Source: Bradyrhizobium sp. LLZ17
GTDB lineage: Bacteria > Pseudomonadota > Alphaproteobacteria > Rhizobiales > Xanthobacteraceae
Length of the DNA: 64,000 nt
Assembly: GCF_041200145.1 (NCBI RefSeq)
Contig: NZ_CP165734.1
Location: forward strand, 1,612,001 to 1,676,000
Reading direction: 5' to 3'
In this document: positions 34,767-44,502 of the stretch, one piece after another
How the letters are laid out: every line of letters starts with the position of its first letter
Numbering within the stretch: position 1 is the first letter of the stretch
Program-made: the position numbers and the translations under genes
Notes under the pieces: generated by a model
What the model saw: the letters and a program-made list of their open reading frames with translations, nothing else
Database searches by the model: none
Told to the model about the DNA's origin: nothing

Positions 34767-35668
34767 TCGCGTTGCGGCCCGCTGGAATCGAATTGGCACG
34801 TCATCTCATGCGTATCCTCATCAGCTTGATCGCAATATTGCTGTCGATCGCGGCGGCCCCGGCCACGCCGCAGACCATCTACTTGCGAAGCGCTGACGGT
34901 CGCACGGAGATCGTCGGCTATCTTTTCCAGCCCACCACACCTCGCCCCTGGCCCGCCATTGTCATGCTGCACGGCCGCGGCGGGCCCTACTCCAGCAACG
35001 ACAATGCCGATTGCACGTATGTCGGCGCCAACATCGCCTCGCCCTGCGACGCCACCACCTTGTCCAAGCGCCATATGATGTGGGGGGAATACTGGTCGGC
35101 GCATGGCTATCTGGCCCTGCTGCCGGACAGTTTCGGCCCGCGCGGCAAGGCGCACGGCTTCGGCCGCTTCACCCATGACGATCCCGATCGCGCCGACGTC
35201 AACGAGACAGATGTGCGCCCGCTCGATGCCGAAGGCGCCCTTGCCTATCTGCGCGGCCGCGGCGACATCATGCCCGATCAGATTTTTCTTCAGGGCTGGT
35301 CCAATGGCGGCAGCACCGCGCTAAACGTGATGATCCGGCAAGGCAGCCAGGTAACGGGCTATCGCGGCACACTCGCGTTCTATCCGGGCTGCGGACAGGC
35401 CGCGCTGCTCGCGCCAACCATCTTCACCGCAGCCCCAATTGCCATGTTTCTCGGCGCCGATGACGAGGAGGTGTCGCCGTTGATCTGTCAGCACGTCGCC
35501 GACCGGTCGCGGCAGGCCGGCAGCCGCATCGAAATCACCGTCTACCCCGGCGCGACCCATGATTTCGACGAGCCATCGCCGCAGCGGCAGTCCGCGCCTG
35601 GCAATCAGGCCGCCATGGACGACGCGCTCGTCAAGGCCATCGCAATCCTCGACCGCTGGAAAAATTGA
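34763..35668 (+). CDS. Secreted dienelactone-hydrolase-like protein
   Basis: A 301-residue alpha/beta hydrolase with an N-terminal signal segment (LMRILISLIAILLSIAAAPA). HGRGGPY is the oxyanion region, GWSNGGSTAL the nucleophile motif and GATHDFDEPS the catalytic His. The family includes dienelactone hydrolases, but the nucleophile is Ser rather than Cys and the protein is exported, so the substrate is open. ATG 34763 overlaps the previous stop (ATGA coupling); ATG 34808 (MRILIS) would give a cleaner signal peptide and may be the true start. Confidence 0.85.
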   Translation: MIALRPAGIELARHLMRILISLIAILLSIAAAPATPQTIYLRSADGRTEIVGYLFQPTTPRPWPAIVMLHGRGGPYSSNDNADCTYVGANIASPCDATTLSKRHMMWGEYWSAHGYLALLPDSFGPRGKAHGFGRFTHDDPDRADVNETDVRPLDAEGALAYLRGRGDIMPDQIFLQGWSNGGSTALNVMIRQGSQVTGYRGTLAFYPGCGQAALLAPTIFTAAPIAMFLGADDEEVSPLICQHVADRSRQAGSRIEITVYPGATHDFDEPSPQRQSAPGNQAAMDDALVKAIAILDRWKN

Positions 35669-35758
35669 AACGAAGGCTGGTGCGCGCCGTTCCTGCTTGA
35701 TTGCGCCACGATTCCGGGTTCCAATTCGCCGGCCATCTTTCGGCTTAGGGAGACACCC

Positions 35759-36007
35759 ATGATGAAACGGATTTTCCTCGCGGCAATCCTTGCCGGCTTT
35801 GCAGCAGGCTCGGCCCTCGCGGACGACACTTGCGAGAGCAAGGCGGTCGGCAAGGACGGCAAGGCGCTCGCCGGCGCCGCCAAGACTTCGTTCATGAAGA
35901 AATGCAAGCTAGACGCCTGCACGCCTAAGGCGGTCAGCGCGGACGGCAAGCCGCTCGCCGGTGCCGCCAAGAACAGCTTCATGAAGAAGTGCGAAATGGG
36001 CGCATAG
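35759..36007 (+). CDS. PsiF-repeat protein, secreted
   Basis: An 82-residue protein with a 21-residue signal peptide (MMKRIFLAAILAGFAAGSAL) and two PsiF repeats: CESKAVGKDGKALAGAAKTS followed by FMKKC, and CTPKAVSADGKPLAGAAKNS followed by FMKKC. E. coli PsiF is a phosphate-starvation-inducible protein of unknown function. GGGAG lies before the ATG. No Pho box was identified by eye. Confidence 0.88.
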   Translation: MMKRIFLAAILAGFAAGSALADDTCESKAVGKDGKALAGAAKTSFMKKCKLDACTPKAVSADGKPLAGAAKNSFMKKCEMGA

Positions 36008-36064
36008 CGGCGCGCTTCGGCATCGCGACTTCCATGTCGCGAGCAATCAGCAAACGAACTTCGT

Positions 36065-36089
36065 GATGGCCGGGCTCGTCCCGGCCATC
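36065..36089. repeat. GC-rich perfect hairpin (REP-like)
   Basis: GATGGCCGGG / CCCGGCCATC, a perfect 10-bp stem with a CTCGT loop, 58 bases after the PsiF-like gene. The flanking sequence (GACAAGCCCGGGCA at 36130) looks like part of a longer dispersed repeat. No T tract. Confidence 0.5.
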
Positions 36090-36277
36090 GACGTTCTACG
36101 CAGTCGGAGCCAAGATCGTGGATGCAGGGACAAGCCCGGGCAAAGAGCGTTCCCGCACCCGCCGAGCGCGTAAACCAAAATCATCGCCACCCTAGACAGA
36201 ACGCCTTGGCTGGCGGATCATACACTGCTGAGCGAACAGGGGCGCATCGACGAGGCTTTCCAGGAAAGGTATGCGAG

Positions 36278-37369
36278 ATGTGGCAGTTTCGAGTGCGTGA
36301 TCAGATCATAGCGACCATGAGCCTGCTGTTCGCGCTGCTCATCAGTTTTGACGTCGCGAACGCAAGAGGTCCCGGTCTGCCCAACGTCATGGTTCTGGCA
36401 ACCGGTGGCACGATCGCCGGCACCGGCGCGAGCAGCACCACCGTGGTCGGCTACACCGCAGCCACGGTCGGCATCGAGACCCTGCTGAACGCCGTCCCCG
36501 AACTGAAAACGGTGGCCAACGTCAAGGGCGAGCAGGTCTTCCAGATCGCCAGCGAGAACATGAACAATGACTACTGGCTCAAGCTCGCAAAGCGCGTCAA
36601 CACGCTGCTCGCGCAGGACGACGTCGATGGGATCGTGATCACGCACGGGACCGACACGATCGAGGAAACCAGCTATTTCCTGGACCTCGTCGTCAAGAGC
36701 AAGAAGCCTGTCGTGATTGTCGGCGCGATGCGGCCCTCGACAGCGATCAGCGCGGATGGGCCGATCAACCTCTTCAACGCGGTGATCCTGGCCGGCAGTG
36801 AAGAGGCCGTCGGCAAGGGCGTGCTCGTCGCCCTCAACGATCAGATCAACGCCGCGCGCGAGGTCACCAAGAACAACACCTCGACGGCTGACACCTTCCG
36901 CACGCCGGAACTCGGCTTCCTCGGCTACATGCAGGGCAACAAGCCGTATTTCTATCGTCAATCGACGCGACGGCACACAGCGGACTCCGAATTCGACGTT
37001 TCCAACCTCGATGTCTTGCCGCAAGTCGACATCGTCTACGGCTATGCCAACATGAACCGCGTCGCGGTCGACGCGTTTGTCGCCGCCGGAGCCAAGGGGA
37101 TCGTGCATGCCGGCGTCGGTGACGGCAGCCTGGCTCGGCCCGCGGTCGAGCCGGCTCTCGACGAGGCCCGCAAGAAGGGTGTGGTGATCGTTCGCAGCAG
37201 CCGGGTCGGAAACGGCATCGTCGCACGCAACGGCGAGGCCAAGGACGACGAACACGACTTCGTCGTCTCGGATACGCTCAATCCGCAAAAGGCGCGCATT
37301 TTGCTGATGTTGGCACTGACCAAGACGACCGACACCAAGGAGATCCAACGGATGTTCTACACGTATTAG
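36278..37369 (+). CDS. L-asparaginase, type II, exported
   Basis: A 363-residue enzyme that hydrolyses Asn to Asp and ammonia in the periplasm. A signal peptide covers residues 1-29 (IIATMSLLFALLISFDVANA). Catalytic threonines lie in ATGGTIAGTG (residues 41-50) and ITHGTDTIEETSYF (about 123-136); the catalytic Lys is in the downstream GAMRPSTAISADGP region neighbourhood. C-terminus ends MFYTY as in type II enzymes. AGGAAAGG precedes the ATG at 36278. The role is probably nitrogen scavenging. Confidence 0.93.
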   Translation: MWQFRVRDQIIATMSLLFALLISFDVANARGPGLPNVMVLATGGTIAGTGASSTTVVGYTAATVGIETLLNAVPELKTVANVKGEQVFQIASENMNNDYWLKLAKRVNTLLAQDDVDGIVITHGTDTIEETSYFLDLVVKSKKPVVIVGAMRPSTAISADGPINLFNAVILAGSEEAVGKGVLVALNDQINAAREVTKNNTSTADTFRTPELGFLGYMQGNKPYFYRQSTRRHTADSEFDVSNLDVLPQVDIVYGYANMNRVAVDAFVAAGAKGIVHAGVGDGSLARPAVEPALDEARKKGVVIVRSSRVGNGIVARNGEAKDDEHDFVVSDTLNPQKARILLMLALTKTTDTKEIQRMFYTY

Positions 37370-37487
37370 AGCATCCGAAGCGCAACTTTCACCGCGACAC
37401 GCCGACTGTTTCGCATCCGTGAAGGTCGCAGGAGAATCTCGCTCGTTCAAGCGAGCGAGTTCGTTGCCAACGTCGCGAACTGCTTGC

Positions 37488-37589
37488 AGCCCGGATGGAG
37501 CGGAGCGCAATCCGGGGCCGGACCAACCGCGTTGCACCACTGCCCGCGTGGCTCGAATCCCGGATTACGCTTACGCTCCATCCGGGCTA
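37488..37589. repeat. Palindromic repeat, family A
   Basis: GCCCGGATGGAGCGGAGCGC on the left and its complement CGCTCCATCCGGGC on the right; same family as 433-517. It separates the asparaginase gene from the convergent ABC-F gene. Confidence 0.8.
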
Positions 37590-37599
37590 CCGGCCCCAA

Positions 37600-39222
37600 C
37601 TAGCTTCGCAACCCCGGCGCTTCCTGCCCCGTGCGCGCGACGTATTCCGTGTAGCCGCCGCCGAACTGGTGGATGCCGTCCGGGGTCAGCTCCAGCACGC
37701 GGTTCGAGAGCGTCGCCAGAAAATGCCGGTCATGCGAGACGAACAGCATGGTGCCTTCGAAATCCGACAGCGCGTTGATCAGCATCTCCTTGGTGGCGAG
37801 GTCGAGATGGTTGGTCGGCTCGTCCAGCACCAGGAAGTTCGGCGGATCGAACAGCATTTTCGCCATCACGAGCCGCGCCTTCTCGCCGCCCGAGAGCACG
37901 CGGCAGCGCTTCTCGACGTCGTCGCCGGAGAAGCCGAAGCAGCCGGCGAGCGCGCGCAAGCTACCCTGCCCCGCGGTCGGAAACGCGTATTCGAGCGATT
38001 CGAACACCGTCTGCTCGCCATCGAGCAGATCCATCGCGTGCTGGGCGAAATAGCCCATCTTGACGCTGCCGCCGACCGCCACGGTGCCCTCGTCCGGCTC
38101 GCTCGCGCCCGCGACGAGCTTGAGCAGCGTCGATTTGCCGGCGCCGTTGACACCCATCACGCACCAGCGCTCGCGACGCCGGATCATGAAATCCAGCCCG
38201 TCATAGATCCGCTTGCTGCCATAGCCCTTGAACACCTTCTTCAGGGCGACGACGTCCTCGCCGGAGCGAGGCGCCGGCGGAAAGTCGAAGGCAACAGTCT
38301 GGCGGCGGCGCGGCGGCTCGACCCGTTCGATCTTGTCGAGCTTCTTGACCCGGCTCTGCACTTGGGCTGCATGCGAGGCCCGCGCCTTGAAGCGCTCGAT
38401 GAACTTGATCTCCTTGGCGAGCATCGCCTGCTGGCGCTCGAACTGCGCCTGCTGCTGCTTCTCGTTGAGCGCGCGCTGCTGCTCGTAGAACTCATAATTG
38501 CCGGTATAGGTGGTGAGCGAGCCGGAATCGATTTCGACCACCTTGGAGATCACACGGTTGATGAACTCGCGGTCGTGCGACGTCATCAACAGCGTGCCTT
38601 CGTAGTCGTGCAAAAACTTCTCCAGCCAGATCAGGCTTTCCAGATCGAGATGGTTGCTCGGCTCGTCGAGCAGCATGACGTCGGGACGCATCAAGAGAAT
38701 CCGCGCGAGCGCCACGCGCATCTTCCAGCCGCCGGAGAGCTTGCCGACGTCGCCGTCCATCATCTCCTGACTGAAGCCGAGGCCAGAGAGCGCCTCGCGC
38801 GCCCGGCCGTCCAGCGCATAGCCGTCGAGCTCCTCGAAGGCGTGCTGCACCTCGCCGTAGCGCGCGATGATCTCGTCCATCTGATCGGCCTTGTCGGGAT
38901 CGGCCATGGCGGTCTCGAGCTCACGCAACTCGGCCGCCACCGCACTCACCGGCCCTGCCCCGTCCATGACCTCAGCCACGGCGCTGCGGCCGGCCATCTC
39001 GCCGACGTCCTGGTTGAAATAACCGATGGTGATGCCGCGATCGGTCGAGACCTGCCCTTCGTCGGGCAACTCCTCACCGGCGATCATCCGAAACAGGGTG
39101 GTTTTTCCGGCGCCGTTCGGCCCGACGAGGCCGATCTTCTCGCCCTTGTTGAGGGCGGCGGAGGCTTCGATGAACAGGATCTGGTGGCCGGCTTGCTTGC
39201 TGACGTTGTCGAGGCGGATCAT
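37600..39222 (-). CDS. ABC-F family ATPase (YbiT/EttA-like)
   Basis: A 540-residue soluble protein with two ABC domains. Walker A motifs: GPNGAGKTTL (residues 35-44) and GVNGAGKSTL (about 355); signatures LSGGWKMRVALAR and LSGGEKARLVMAK; Walker B MLLDEPSNHLDL and LVLDEPTNHLDL. The linker between domains is charged and helical (ALNEKQQQAQFERQQAMLAK), as in ABC-F translation factors that act on the ribosomal E site. No transmembrane part, so it is not a transporter. The exact paralogue (YbiT, Uup, EttA) cannot be settled by eye; YbiT looks closest. Confidence 0.92.
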   Translation of the reverse strand: MIRLDNVSKQAGHQILFIEASAALNKGEKIGLVGPNGAGKTTLFRMIAGEELPDEGQVSTDRGITIGYFNQDVGEMAGRSAVAEVMDGAGPVSAVAAELRELETAMADPDKADQMDEIIARYGEVQHAFEELDGYALDGRAREALSGLGFSQEMMDGDVGKLSGGWKMRVALARILLMRPDVMLLDEPSNHLDLESLIWLEKFLHDYEGTLLMTSHDREFINRVISKVVEIDSGSLTTYTGNYEFYEQQRALNEKQQQAQFERQQAMLAKEIKFIERFKARASHAAQVQSRVKKLDKIERVEPPRRRQTVAFDFPPAPRSGEDVVALKKVFKGYGSKRIYDGLDFMIRRRERWCVMGVNGAGKSTLLKLVAGASEPDEGTVAVGGSVKMGYFAQHAMDLLDGEQTVFESLEYAFPTAGQGSLRALAGCFGFSGDDVEKRCRVLSGGEKARLVMAKMLFDPPNFLVLDEPTNHLDLATKEMLINALSDFEGTMLFVSHDRHFLATLSNRVLELTPDGIHQFGGGYTEYVARTGQEAPGLRS

Positions 39223-39343
39223 GAGGTCTTCTGGGGGAATTTTTGCGTTGCAGCGTAATAGGCCATGCGGGTTGCCAAGGGAAGCCCGGCCGGACCCGGA
39301 TCAGCCCGGACTTTCGCTAAATTCCTGTAATTCGCCCAAAAGC

Positions 39344-40951
39344 TTACGGCTTATAGACCTCGACCGTCTGCATCATGCCCATCTCCTCATGGTTCATCAT
39401 GTGGCAGTGGAGCATGTAGACGCCGGTGAAATCGATGAAGCGCGAGCGGAACACGACCTGGCCGCCCTTGCGCTCCACGATCACGGAATCTCGCCATTCC
39501 GGCGTGGCGAGCGCCTTGCCATTGACCGAGACCACCTGGAACGGATTGGTATGAATGTGGAAGACGTGGTCGTCATGCTCATGGGTGTTGACGATGGTCC
39601 ATTCCTCGACCGCGCCGAGCTTGACCCGCTGGTCGATCCGTCCGGGATCGAACTTCTTGCCGTCGACGAAGAACTCGAATTCCTCCCAATGGCCGGCGGC
39701 ATCGGCTTCCGGCGCGGTCGCCGACAGCACCACCTTGCGGCGGTTGGTGATCTCGGACTCCTTGATGCTGGCGAGCGGCGCCGGCGGCAGGGCGCCCGGC
39801 AGCTTCATGTCCATCGCCGCGCCCGACACCACGACCCGTGCCAGCGGCCCCACCGGCGAAGGGTGCCCCTGGTCGTAAGGGGCCGCGTTAAAGGCGTAGG
39901 TGCCCGGCGCGCCTGCCTTCACCACGATATCGGCCCGCTGGCCCGGCGCGATCAGGATCTGCTTGAGCGGTTGCACAGCGCCGAGCTGGATGCCGTCATA
40001 GGCGATCGCATGCAGATCGTGCTTCTCGAGATCGAGCAGCATGTCGTCTTGATAGGCGGCGTTGAGGATACGCCAGCGCTGCACCTCGCCGGGACGCATC
40101 TCGATCACGGGCCGGCGCTGGCCGTTGATGGCGAGAAAACGCGTCGCGGTCTCCGGAAACAGCGTCTCGAAATTCTCGACCATGCCGCTGGAGTCGTAGA
40201 CCACCTGGGTCAGCACCATCAGGCGTTCGCGGGCTGTGGCGATTTCGGGCACGTTGGCGAAATCGCCCTCGATGACGACGGCGCCGACCATGCCGGAGGA
40301 CATCTGGATATCCGCGCTGCCGTGGTGGTGCGGGTGATACCAATAGGTGCCGCTGGTGTGATCCGCCGGAAGGGCGACTTCGATGTTGTAGCTGCGGCCG
40401 GGCGCCATCGAGCGCATGACGTTGTCGGAAATCCCGCTCGGGCTGGCGTGCGCGCCGTGAAAATGAACATTGGTGTTGTTGAACTGGTGCGGATGGCTGA
40501 TGTCCGCCGGCAATCCATCGCGATTGGGCGGCAGGTCGTTGATCAGCTTGATCCGCAGGGTATCGCCGGGCTTCATCCGCAAGGTCGGTCCGGGACTGCC
40601 GCCTTCATAGGACCTGACATAGAGCCTGACGCCGCCGATCTGGCGATAGGCATAGCCGACGCGCAAGGTGGTGCTCAGCACGCCGTCGACAGACCGCCGC
40701 ACCTCGGGCTCGACCAACAGTTGATCCATGGCGGGCACCGGCGCTTCAGCGACCATCCCCATTGTCGGCGACATGTCCGCGGCGTGGGACATGCCCGCAT
40801 GGTCGTGCACGGCTTGCTGGGCGTTCGCGGCACCTGCGAACAGCGACAACGCGCCGGCCTTGAGACCGCAATCGAGCAATTGGCGGCGCGACAGTGTCGT
40901 CGTGCCCGTCACGCTGGTGACCGAAGACGCACCGTTCGGATCATACTGCAT
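39344..40951 (-). CDS. Multicopper oxidase, Tat-exported
   Basis: A 535-residue periplasmic oxidase. The Tat signal is TTLSRRQLLDCGLKAGALSL (SRRQLL, residues 21-26). All copper ligand groups are present: HFHGAH, HPHHHG, HEHDDHVFHIHTNPF and the C-terminal HCHMMNHEEMGMM, which holds the type 1 Cys-His-Met set. This places it with laccase/CopA/CumA-like enzymes. It may oxidise Cu(I) or phenolics. It is divergent from a Tat-exported molybdenum enzyme operon. Confidence 0.93.
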   Translation of the reverse strand: MQYDPNGASSVTSVTGTTTLSRRQLLDCGLKAGALSLFAGAANAQQAVHDHAGMSHAADMSPTMGMVAEAPVPAMDQLLVEPEVRRSVDGVLSTTLRVGYAYRQIGGVRLYVRSYEGGSPGPTLRMKPGDTLRIKLINDLPPNRDGLPADISHPHQFNNTNVHFHGAHASPSGISDNVMRSMAPGRSYNIEVALPADHTSGTYWYHPHHHGSADIQMSSGMVGAVVIEGDFANVPEIATARERLMVLTQVVYDSSGMVENFETLFPETATRFLAINGQRRPVIEMRPGEVQRWRILNAAYQDDMLLDLEKHDLHAIAYDGIQLGAVQPLKQILIAPGQRADIVVKAGAPGTYAFNAAPYDQGHPSPVGPLARVVVSGAAMDMKLPGALPPAPLASIKESEITNRRKVVLSATAPEADAAGHWEEFEFFVDGKKFDPGRIDQRVKLGAVEEWTIVNTHEHDDHVFHIHTNPFQVVSVNGKALATPEWRDSVIVERKGGQVVFRSRFIDFTGVYMLHCHMMNHEEMGMMQTVEVYKP

Positions 40952-40997
40952 TTGAATGTCGCCCCCTGTTGCCGGACCGTCTTCCGTTCGATTCGAT

Positions 40998-41015
40998 TTT
41001 AAAGCAAGCTCTAAA
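40998..41015. promoter_or_regulatory. Inverted repeat in divergent region
   Basis: TTTAAAGC-AA-GCTCTAAA, 8-base arms with one mismatch, in the AT-richer 235-base region between the divergent oxidase and molybdenum-enzyme genes. A possible operator for one or both. Confidence 0.35.
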
Positions 41016-41186
41016 CCGGAATTCGAGATGCAAGCACACTACATTCACCGGTTGTAAAGGTTCTCACGCCTTCTATCGTCGCATGATGGATCGTCGCGGA
41101 TTCGCGCTGGCGCTCGCCCGTGTGCTCTGGACATCGAATGCTGCCAGCATCCCGATGTCCTCGAAACTCTGTACAAGGATATGATC

Positions 41187-43958
41187 ATGGGGCCTTCGCG
41201 ACGCGAGTTCGTGAAGTGGTTGTCGGCGGGAGGCATCTCGGTCAGCCTGTCTCATCTGGCTTCGGCAGCCGGCGTGCCCTTCGCAGAGCACGAGACGCTG
41301 CCTGGACGCGGCAAGTTCAACCCCGCGGCGAAAGGCGCCGGCCGTGTCGACGGCGTCGCCAAGGTCACCGGCGCGAAGCTTTACGCTTCCGACTTCCGCG
41401 CCAATGATCTGGCGGGCTGGCCACAGGCCACCTCGCACGCGATCCTGGTCCGCGCCAATGACGCCACGCATGTCTACACCGGACTGGACCTCGCGCGCCT
41501 CAAGGGCGCGCTGAAGCCGTCCGTCGTCGTGACCGCGGATGATCTCGGCCGCATCGGCACAGAGGTCCCGGAGTTCTATGCCGGCGACCTGTTCTGCCCG
41601 CCCGGCAAGACGCCGCTCTATCTCGGACAGCCGGTTGCGCTGCTGATCTTCGAGACCTTCGATGCCTTCGACCAGGCGCGCCTCGCGCTACGCGACGGCA
41701 CGTTCGTCCAATTCGGCGAGGAGACCGGGCCTGTCGTCATCCCGGATTACGGGGCGTTCCGCTTCACCCGCGTGGCAGGTCCCTCGCCTGACAAGCCGGA
41801 CGTCTATTCGCCGATCCAGGCCGGCTGGGTCTCGCCCAAGAAGGTGCAGAGCGCGGCGCTGCCGGTGTGGTCGCCTCTCGCGAAGGACATGCCGGCGGAT
41901 TACGCCAAGGCGGCGAAATATGGCGAGCAGATCCGCGCCGAGCTTGCAGCGGATGACGCTTCCATGCTGGTGCTCGACCACGAGTTCGAGACGCAATCGG
42001 TCGACCCGATGTTCCTCGAGCCGGAATGCGGCCTCGCCTGGTACAACGGCAAGGGCGGCACTCTCGAACTGCTGCTCGGCGTGCAGTCGCCCTACGAGGC
42101 GGCGGAGTCGATCGCGCATCTCTTCGCCAAGGCTCGGGCACCCTACAAGCCGGCGCACATCAACGCGCAGTTCGCCCATGTCGGCGGCGGCTTTGGCGGC
42201 CGCGATCACACACCTTTCATTCTTTATGTTGCGCTCGCCGCGGTGTGCTTTCCGGGCAAGCCCGTGCGGCTGGCGCACGACCGCTACCAGCAGTTTCAGG
42301 GCGGCATCAAGCGCCACGCGATCAAGATGCGCTCGCGTATCGGCATCGATCGCGCGACCGGCAAGATCAAGGCGTTCGCCGCCGATCACGTGCTCGACGG
42401 CGGCGGTACCGCCCATTTCTCGGCCAGCGTCGCCGTGGTCGCAGCCACCGGCGCGATCGGCATCTACGACATTCCCAAGGTCGACGTCACGACCGTCGCG
42501 GTGCACTCGCGCGGGGTGAGCGCGGGCTCGATGCGCGGCTACGGCATCCTGCAGGCCATGACGGCGCTGGAGGTCCTGATCGACGAGGCGGCGTCCGAGC
42601 TCAAGCGCGATCCGATCGAATTCCGGCGGCGTAACGCTCTGCCGCAGAACGGCCGGACCATGACCGGCAATCCCTACATCGTCTCGGTGCGCACGCCCGA
42701 AATCCTCGACAAGCTCGAGCAGCATCCGATCTGGCAGCAGCGGGCGCAGTTCAAGCAAACGTCGTCGGATCGGCTGGTCGGCACCGGCGTTGCCTGCGTC
42801 ACGAAAGACTATGGCTCCGGCGCGGACGGCTCGCTCGGGCGTGTGGAGCTTGGCCCCGACGGCAGGATTGTGATCTATTGCGATCACGTCGAGATGGGCA
42901 ACGGCATCGGCACGGCGCTGGCCAACCGCGTCGCGACCCATCTCGGCGCCATCGCCGACGACGTCTCGGTCGCCCGCGTCGACAGCTACGACGTGCTCGG
43001 GCTGGTCACATCAGGCGATCCCGCCACCATCGACCAGAAGACCCAGGATGCCGCGGAGAAAAATCCGCGCTGGGTGCCCGCGATCAGCTCGCCGACAAGC
43101 TCCTCGATCGGCGCGCATGTCGGCACCCATTCCGCCGGGGAAGCCGCCCACGTCATCTTCCGCTTCGGCCTGTGGCCTGCGGCGCTGGAACTGTGGCGCA
43201 TCGCAAAGACTGATCCACGCGCCCGGCAATGGGCCGCCGCAAGCTGGCAGAACGGGCAGCTCACCATGCCCGGTCTCGAACCGCTGGCGCTGCCGGTCCT
43301 GGCCGCGAAAGCTCATGCGCGCGGCTTCGTCACCGGTGCGGTTGCGCACAGCTTCTCCCGCTGGGCATGGTCGCGGGCCCGCTTTCCGCTGTTCGGCGAG
43401 CAATACCGCGCCGACATCGACGCGCTGGCGATCCGCAGGGGCAACGGCAAGTTCGAACGGATCAACCGCGCCAGCGTCAAGTTTCCGCCGACCGACAACA
43501 ACCGGATCGGCACCGCCTACACCTCGATGTGCGGCACGGTGGTCCGCGTCGAGATCGAGCGCGCGACCGGCGCCTTGCGCATCGCCAAGGCCTACAGCGT
43601 GTTCGAATGCGGCACCGCGCTCGTGCCTGATGTGGTGATGGGCCAGGCCCAGGGCGGCTTCGCCATGGGCGTCGGCTACGCCCTTCTGGAAACGCTGCCG
43701 CCGTTGGAGGGCGGCCCGGGCGGCGGCGACTGGAATCTCGGACGCTATCTGGTCGCACGTGGCTCGGATCTGCCTCTGCGCGATCTCGAGATCGAGATGC
43801 TGAAGCCGCAGACAGCGGACGAGGCGCCCAAGGGCATGGCCGAGGTCGTGATGATCCCGATCGTGCCGGCGCTAATCAACGCCATCCATGACGCTACCGG
43901 CCATCGCTTCCGCGCGCTGCCGGTCACCGCAAGCCTATTGAAGGGAGTGCTCGCGTGA
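41187..43958 (+). CDS. Molybdopterin-binding large subunit, isoquinoline 1-oxidoreductase beta type
   Basis: A 923-residue xanthine-oxidase-family subunit with a Tat signal (SRREFVKWLSAGGISVSLSH, residues 4-23), as in IorB-type enzymes. Molybdopterin motifs: GGGFGGRDH (about residue 334), SAGSMRGYG (about 448), GQAQGGFAMGVGYALLE and near the end KGMAEVVMIPIVPALINAIH, whose Glu aligns with the catalytic base. The twin arginine implies folding with cofactor before export. Start 41187 is chosen because AAGGAT lies six bases before it, not before 41181. The substrate is unknown (N-heterocycle or aldehyde). Confidence 0.9.
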   Translation: MGPSRREFVKWLSAGGISVSLSHLASAAGVPFAEHETLPGRGKFNPAAKGAGRVDGVAKVTGAKLYASDFRANDLAGWPQATSHAILVRANDATHVYTGLDLARLKGALKPSVVVTADDLGRIGTEVPEFYAGDLFCPPGKTPLYLGQPVALLIFETFDAFDQARLALRDGTFVQFGEETGPVVIPDYGAFRFTRVAGPSPDKPDVYSPIQAGWVSPKKVQSAALPVWSPLAKDMPADYAKAAKYGEQIRAELAADDASMLVLDHEFETQSVDPMFLEPECGLAWYNGKGGTLELLLGVQSPYEAAESIAHLFAKARAPYKPAHINAQFAHVGGGFGGRDHTPFILYVALAAVCFPGKPVRLAHDRYQQFQGGIKRHAIKMRSRIGIDRATGKIKAFAADHVLDGGGTAHFSASVAVVAATGAIGIYDIPKVDVTTVAVHSRGVSAGSMRGYGILQAMTALEVLIDEAASELKRDPIEFRRRNALPQNGRTMTGNPYIVSVRTPEILDKLEQHPIWQQRAQFKQTSSDRLVGTGVACVTKDYGSGADGSLGRVELGPDGRIVIYCDHVEMGNGIGTALANRVATHLGAIADDVSVARVDSYDVLGLVTSGDPATIDQKTQDAAEKNPRWVPAISSPTSSSIGAHVGTHSAGEAAHVIFRFGLWPAALELWRIAKTDPRARQWAAASWQNGQLTMPGLEPLALPVLAAKAHARGFVTGAVAHSFSRWAWSRARFPLFGEQYRADIDALAIRRGNGKFERINRASVKFPPTDNNRIGTAYTSMCGTVVRVEIERATGALRIAKAYSVFECGTALVPDVVMGQAQGGFAMGVGYALLETLPPLEGGPGGGDWNLGRYLVARGSDLPLRDLEIEMLKPQTADEAPKGMAEVVMIPIVPALINAIHDATGHRFRALPVTASLLKGVLA

Positions 43959-44479
43959 CGACCCTCAGCCTCACCATCAACGGCCGCAAGCACGGTCCGA
44001 TGGACGTCCGCGACGATCTCTCGATGAACGATTTTCTGCGCGAGATGCTGGGCATGACCGGCACCAAGTTCGGCTGCGGCGCCGCGCAATGCCTGAGCTG
44101 CGCCATCATCGTCGATGCGCCCGACGGCACCAGCGCCACCACCCCGACCTGCATCGCGCCCGCCGTGAATTTTGACGGCAAGTCGATCCGCACCGTCGAG
44201 GGACACGCTGGGAACGGCGAGCTCTCAGTGCTGCAAAAGGCCTTCATCGACCATTTCGCCTTCCAATGCGGTTACTGCACCGCCGGCTTCCTCAACGAGG
44301 GCCAGGTTTTGCTGGAACGTCTGTCGCGCACACCGGTGCCGCGCGAGACGCTGGAGCAGACCATCGCGGATGCGCTCGACGGGCATCTCTGCCGCTGCAC
44401 CGGGTATGTCAGATATCACGAGGCGGTGCGCGACGTGATCCTCGCCGATTCAAGCCGCTACCTTGTTGCCAACAAGTGA
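43955..44479 (+). CDS. 2Fe-2S subunit of the molybdenum oxidoreductase (IorA-like)
   Basis: A 174-residue protein with two 2Fe-2S clusters: the plant-ferredoxin type (GTKFGCGAAQCLSCAIIV plus TPTC) and the helical type (FQCGYCTAGF plus GHLCRCTGY). It has no signal peptide, so it is probably carried out with the Tat-bearing large subunit. GTG start at 43955 overlaps the large-subunit stop by four bases. Gene order large-small differs from the common iorA-iorB order. Confidence 0.93.
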   Translation: MTTLSLTINGRKHGPMDVRDDLSMNDFLREMLGMTGTKFGCGAAQCLSCAIIVDAPDGTSATTPTCIAPAVNFDGKSIRTVEGHAGNGELSVLQKAFIDHFAFQCGYCTAGFLNEGQVLLERLSRTPVPRETLEQTIADALDGHLCRCTGYVRYHEAVRDVILADSSRYLVANK

Positions 44480-44502
44480 GCGGGCCCCGGGGGACACGCG
44501 CC

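Noticed and set aside
37495..39258. A 587-codon plus-strand frame
   Set aside because: Antisense to the ABC-F gene with all its ATPase motifs; no ribosome site or recognisable sequence.
39026..41002. A 658-codon plus-strand frame
   Set aside because: Antisense to the multicopper oxidase and the start of the ABC-F gene; His-rich text is a mirror of the copper motifs.
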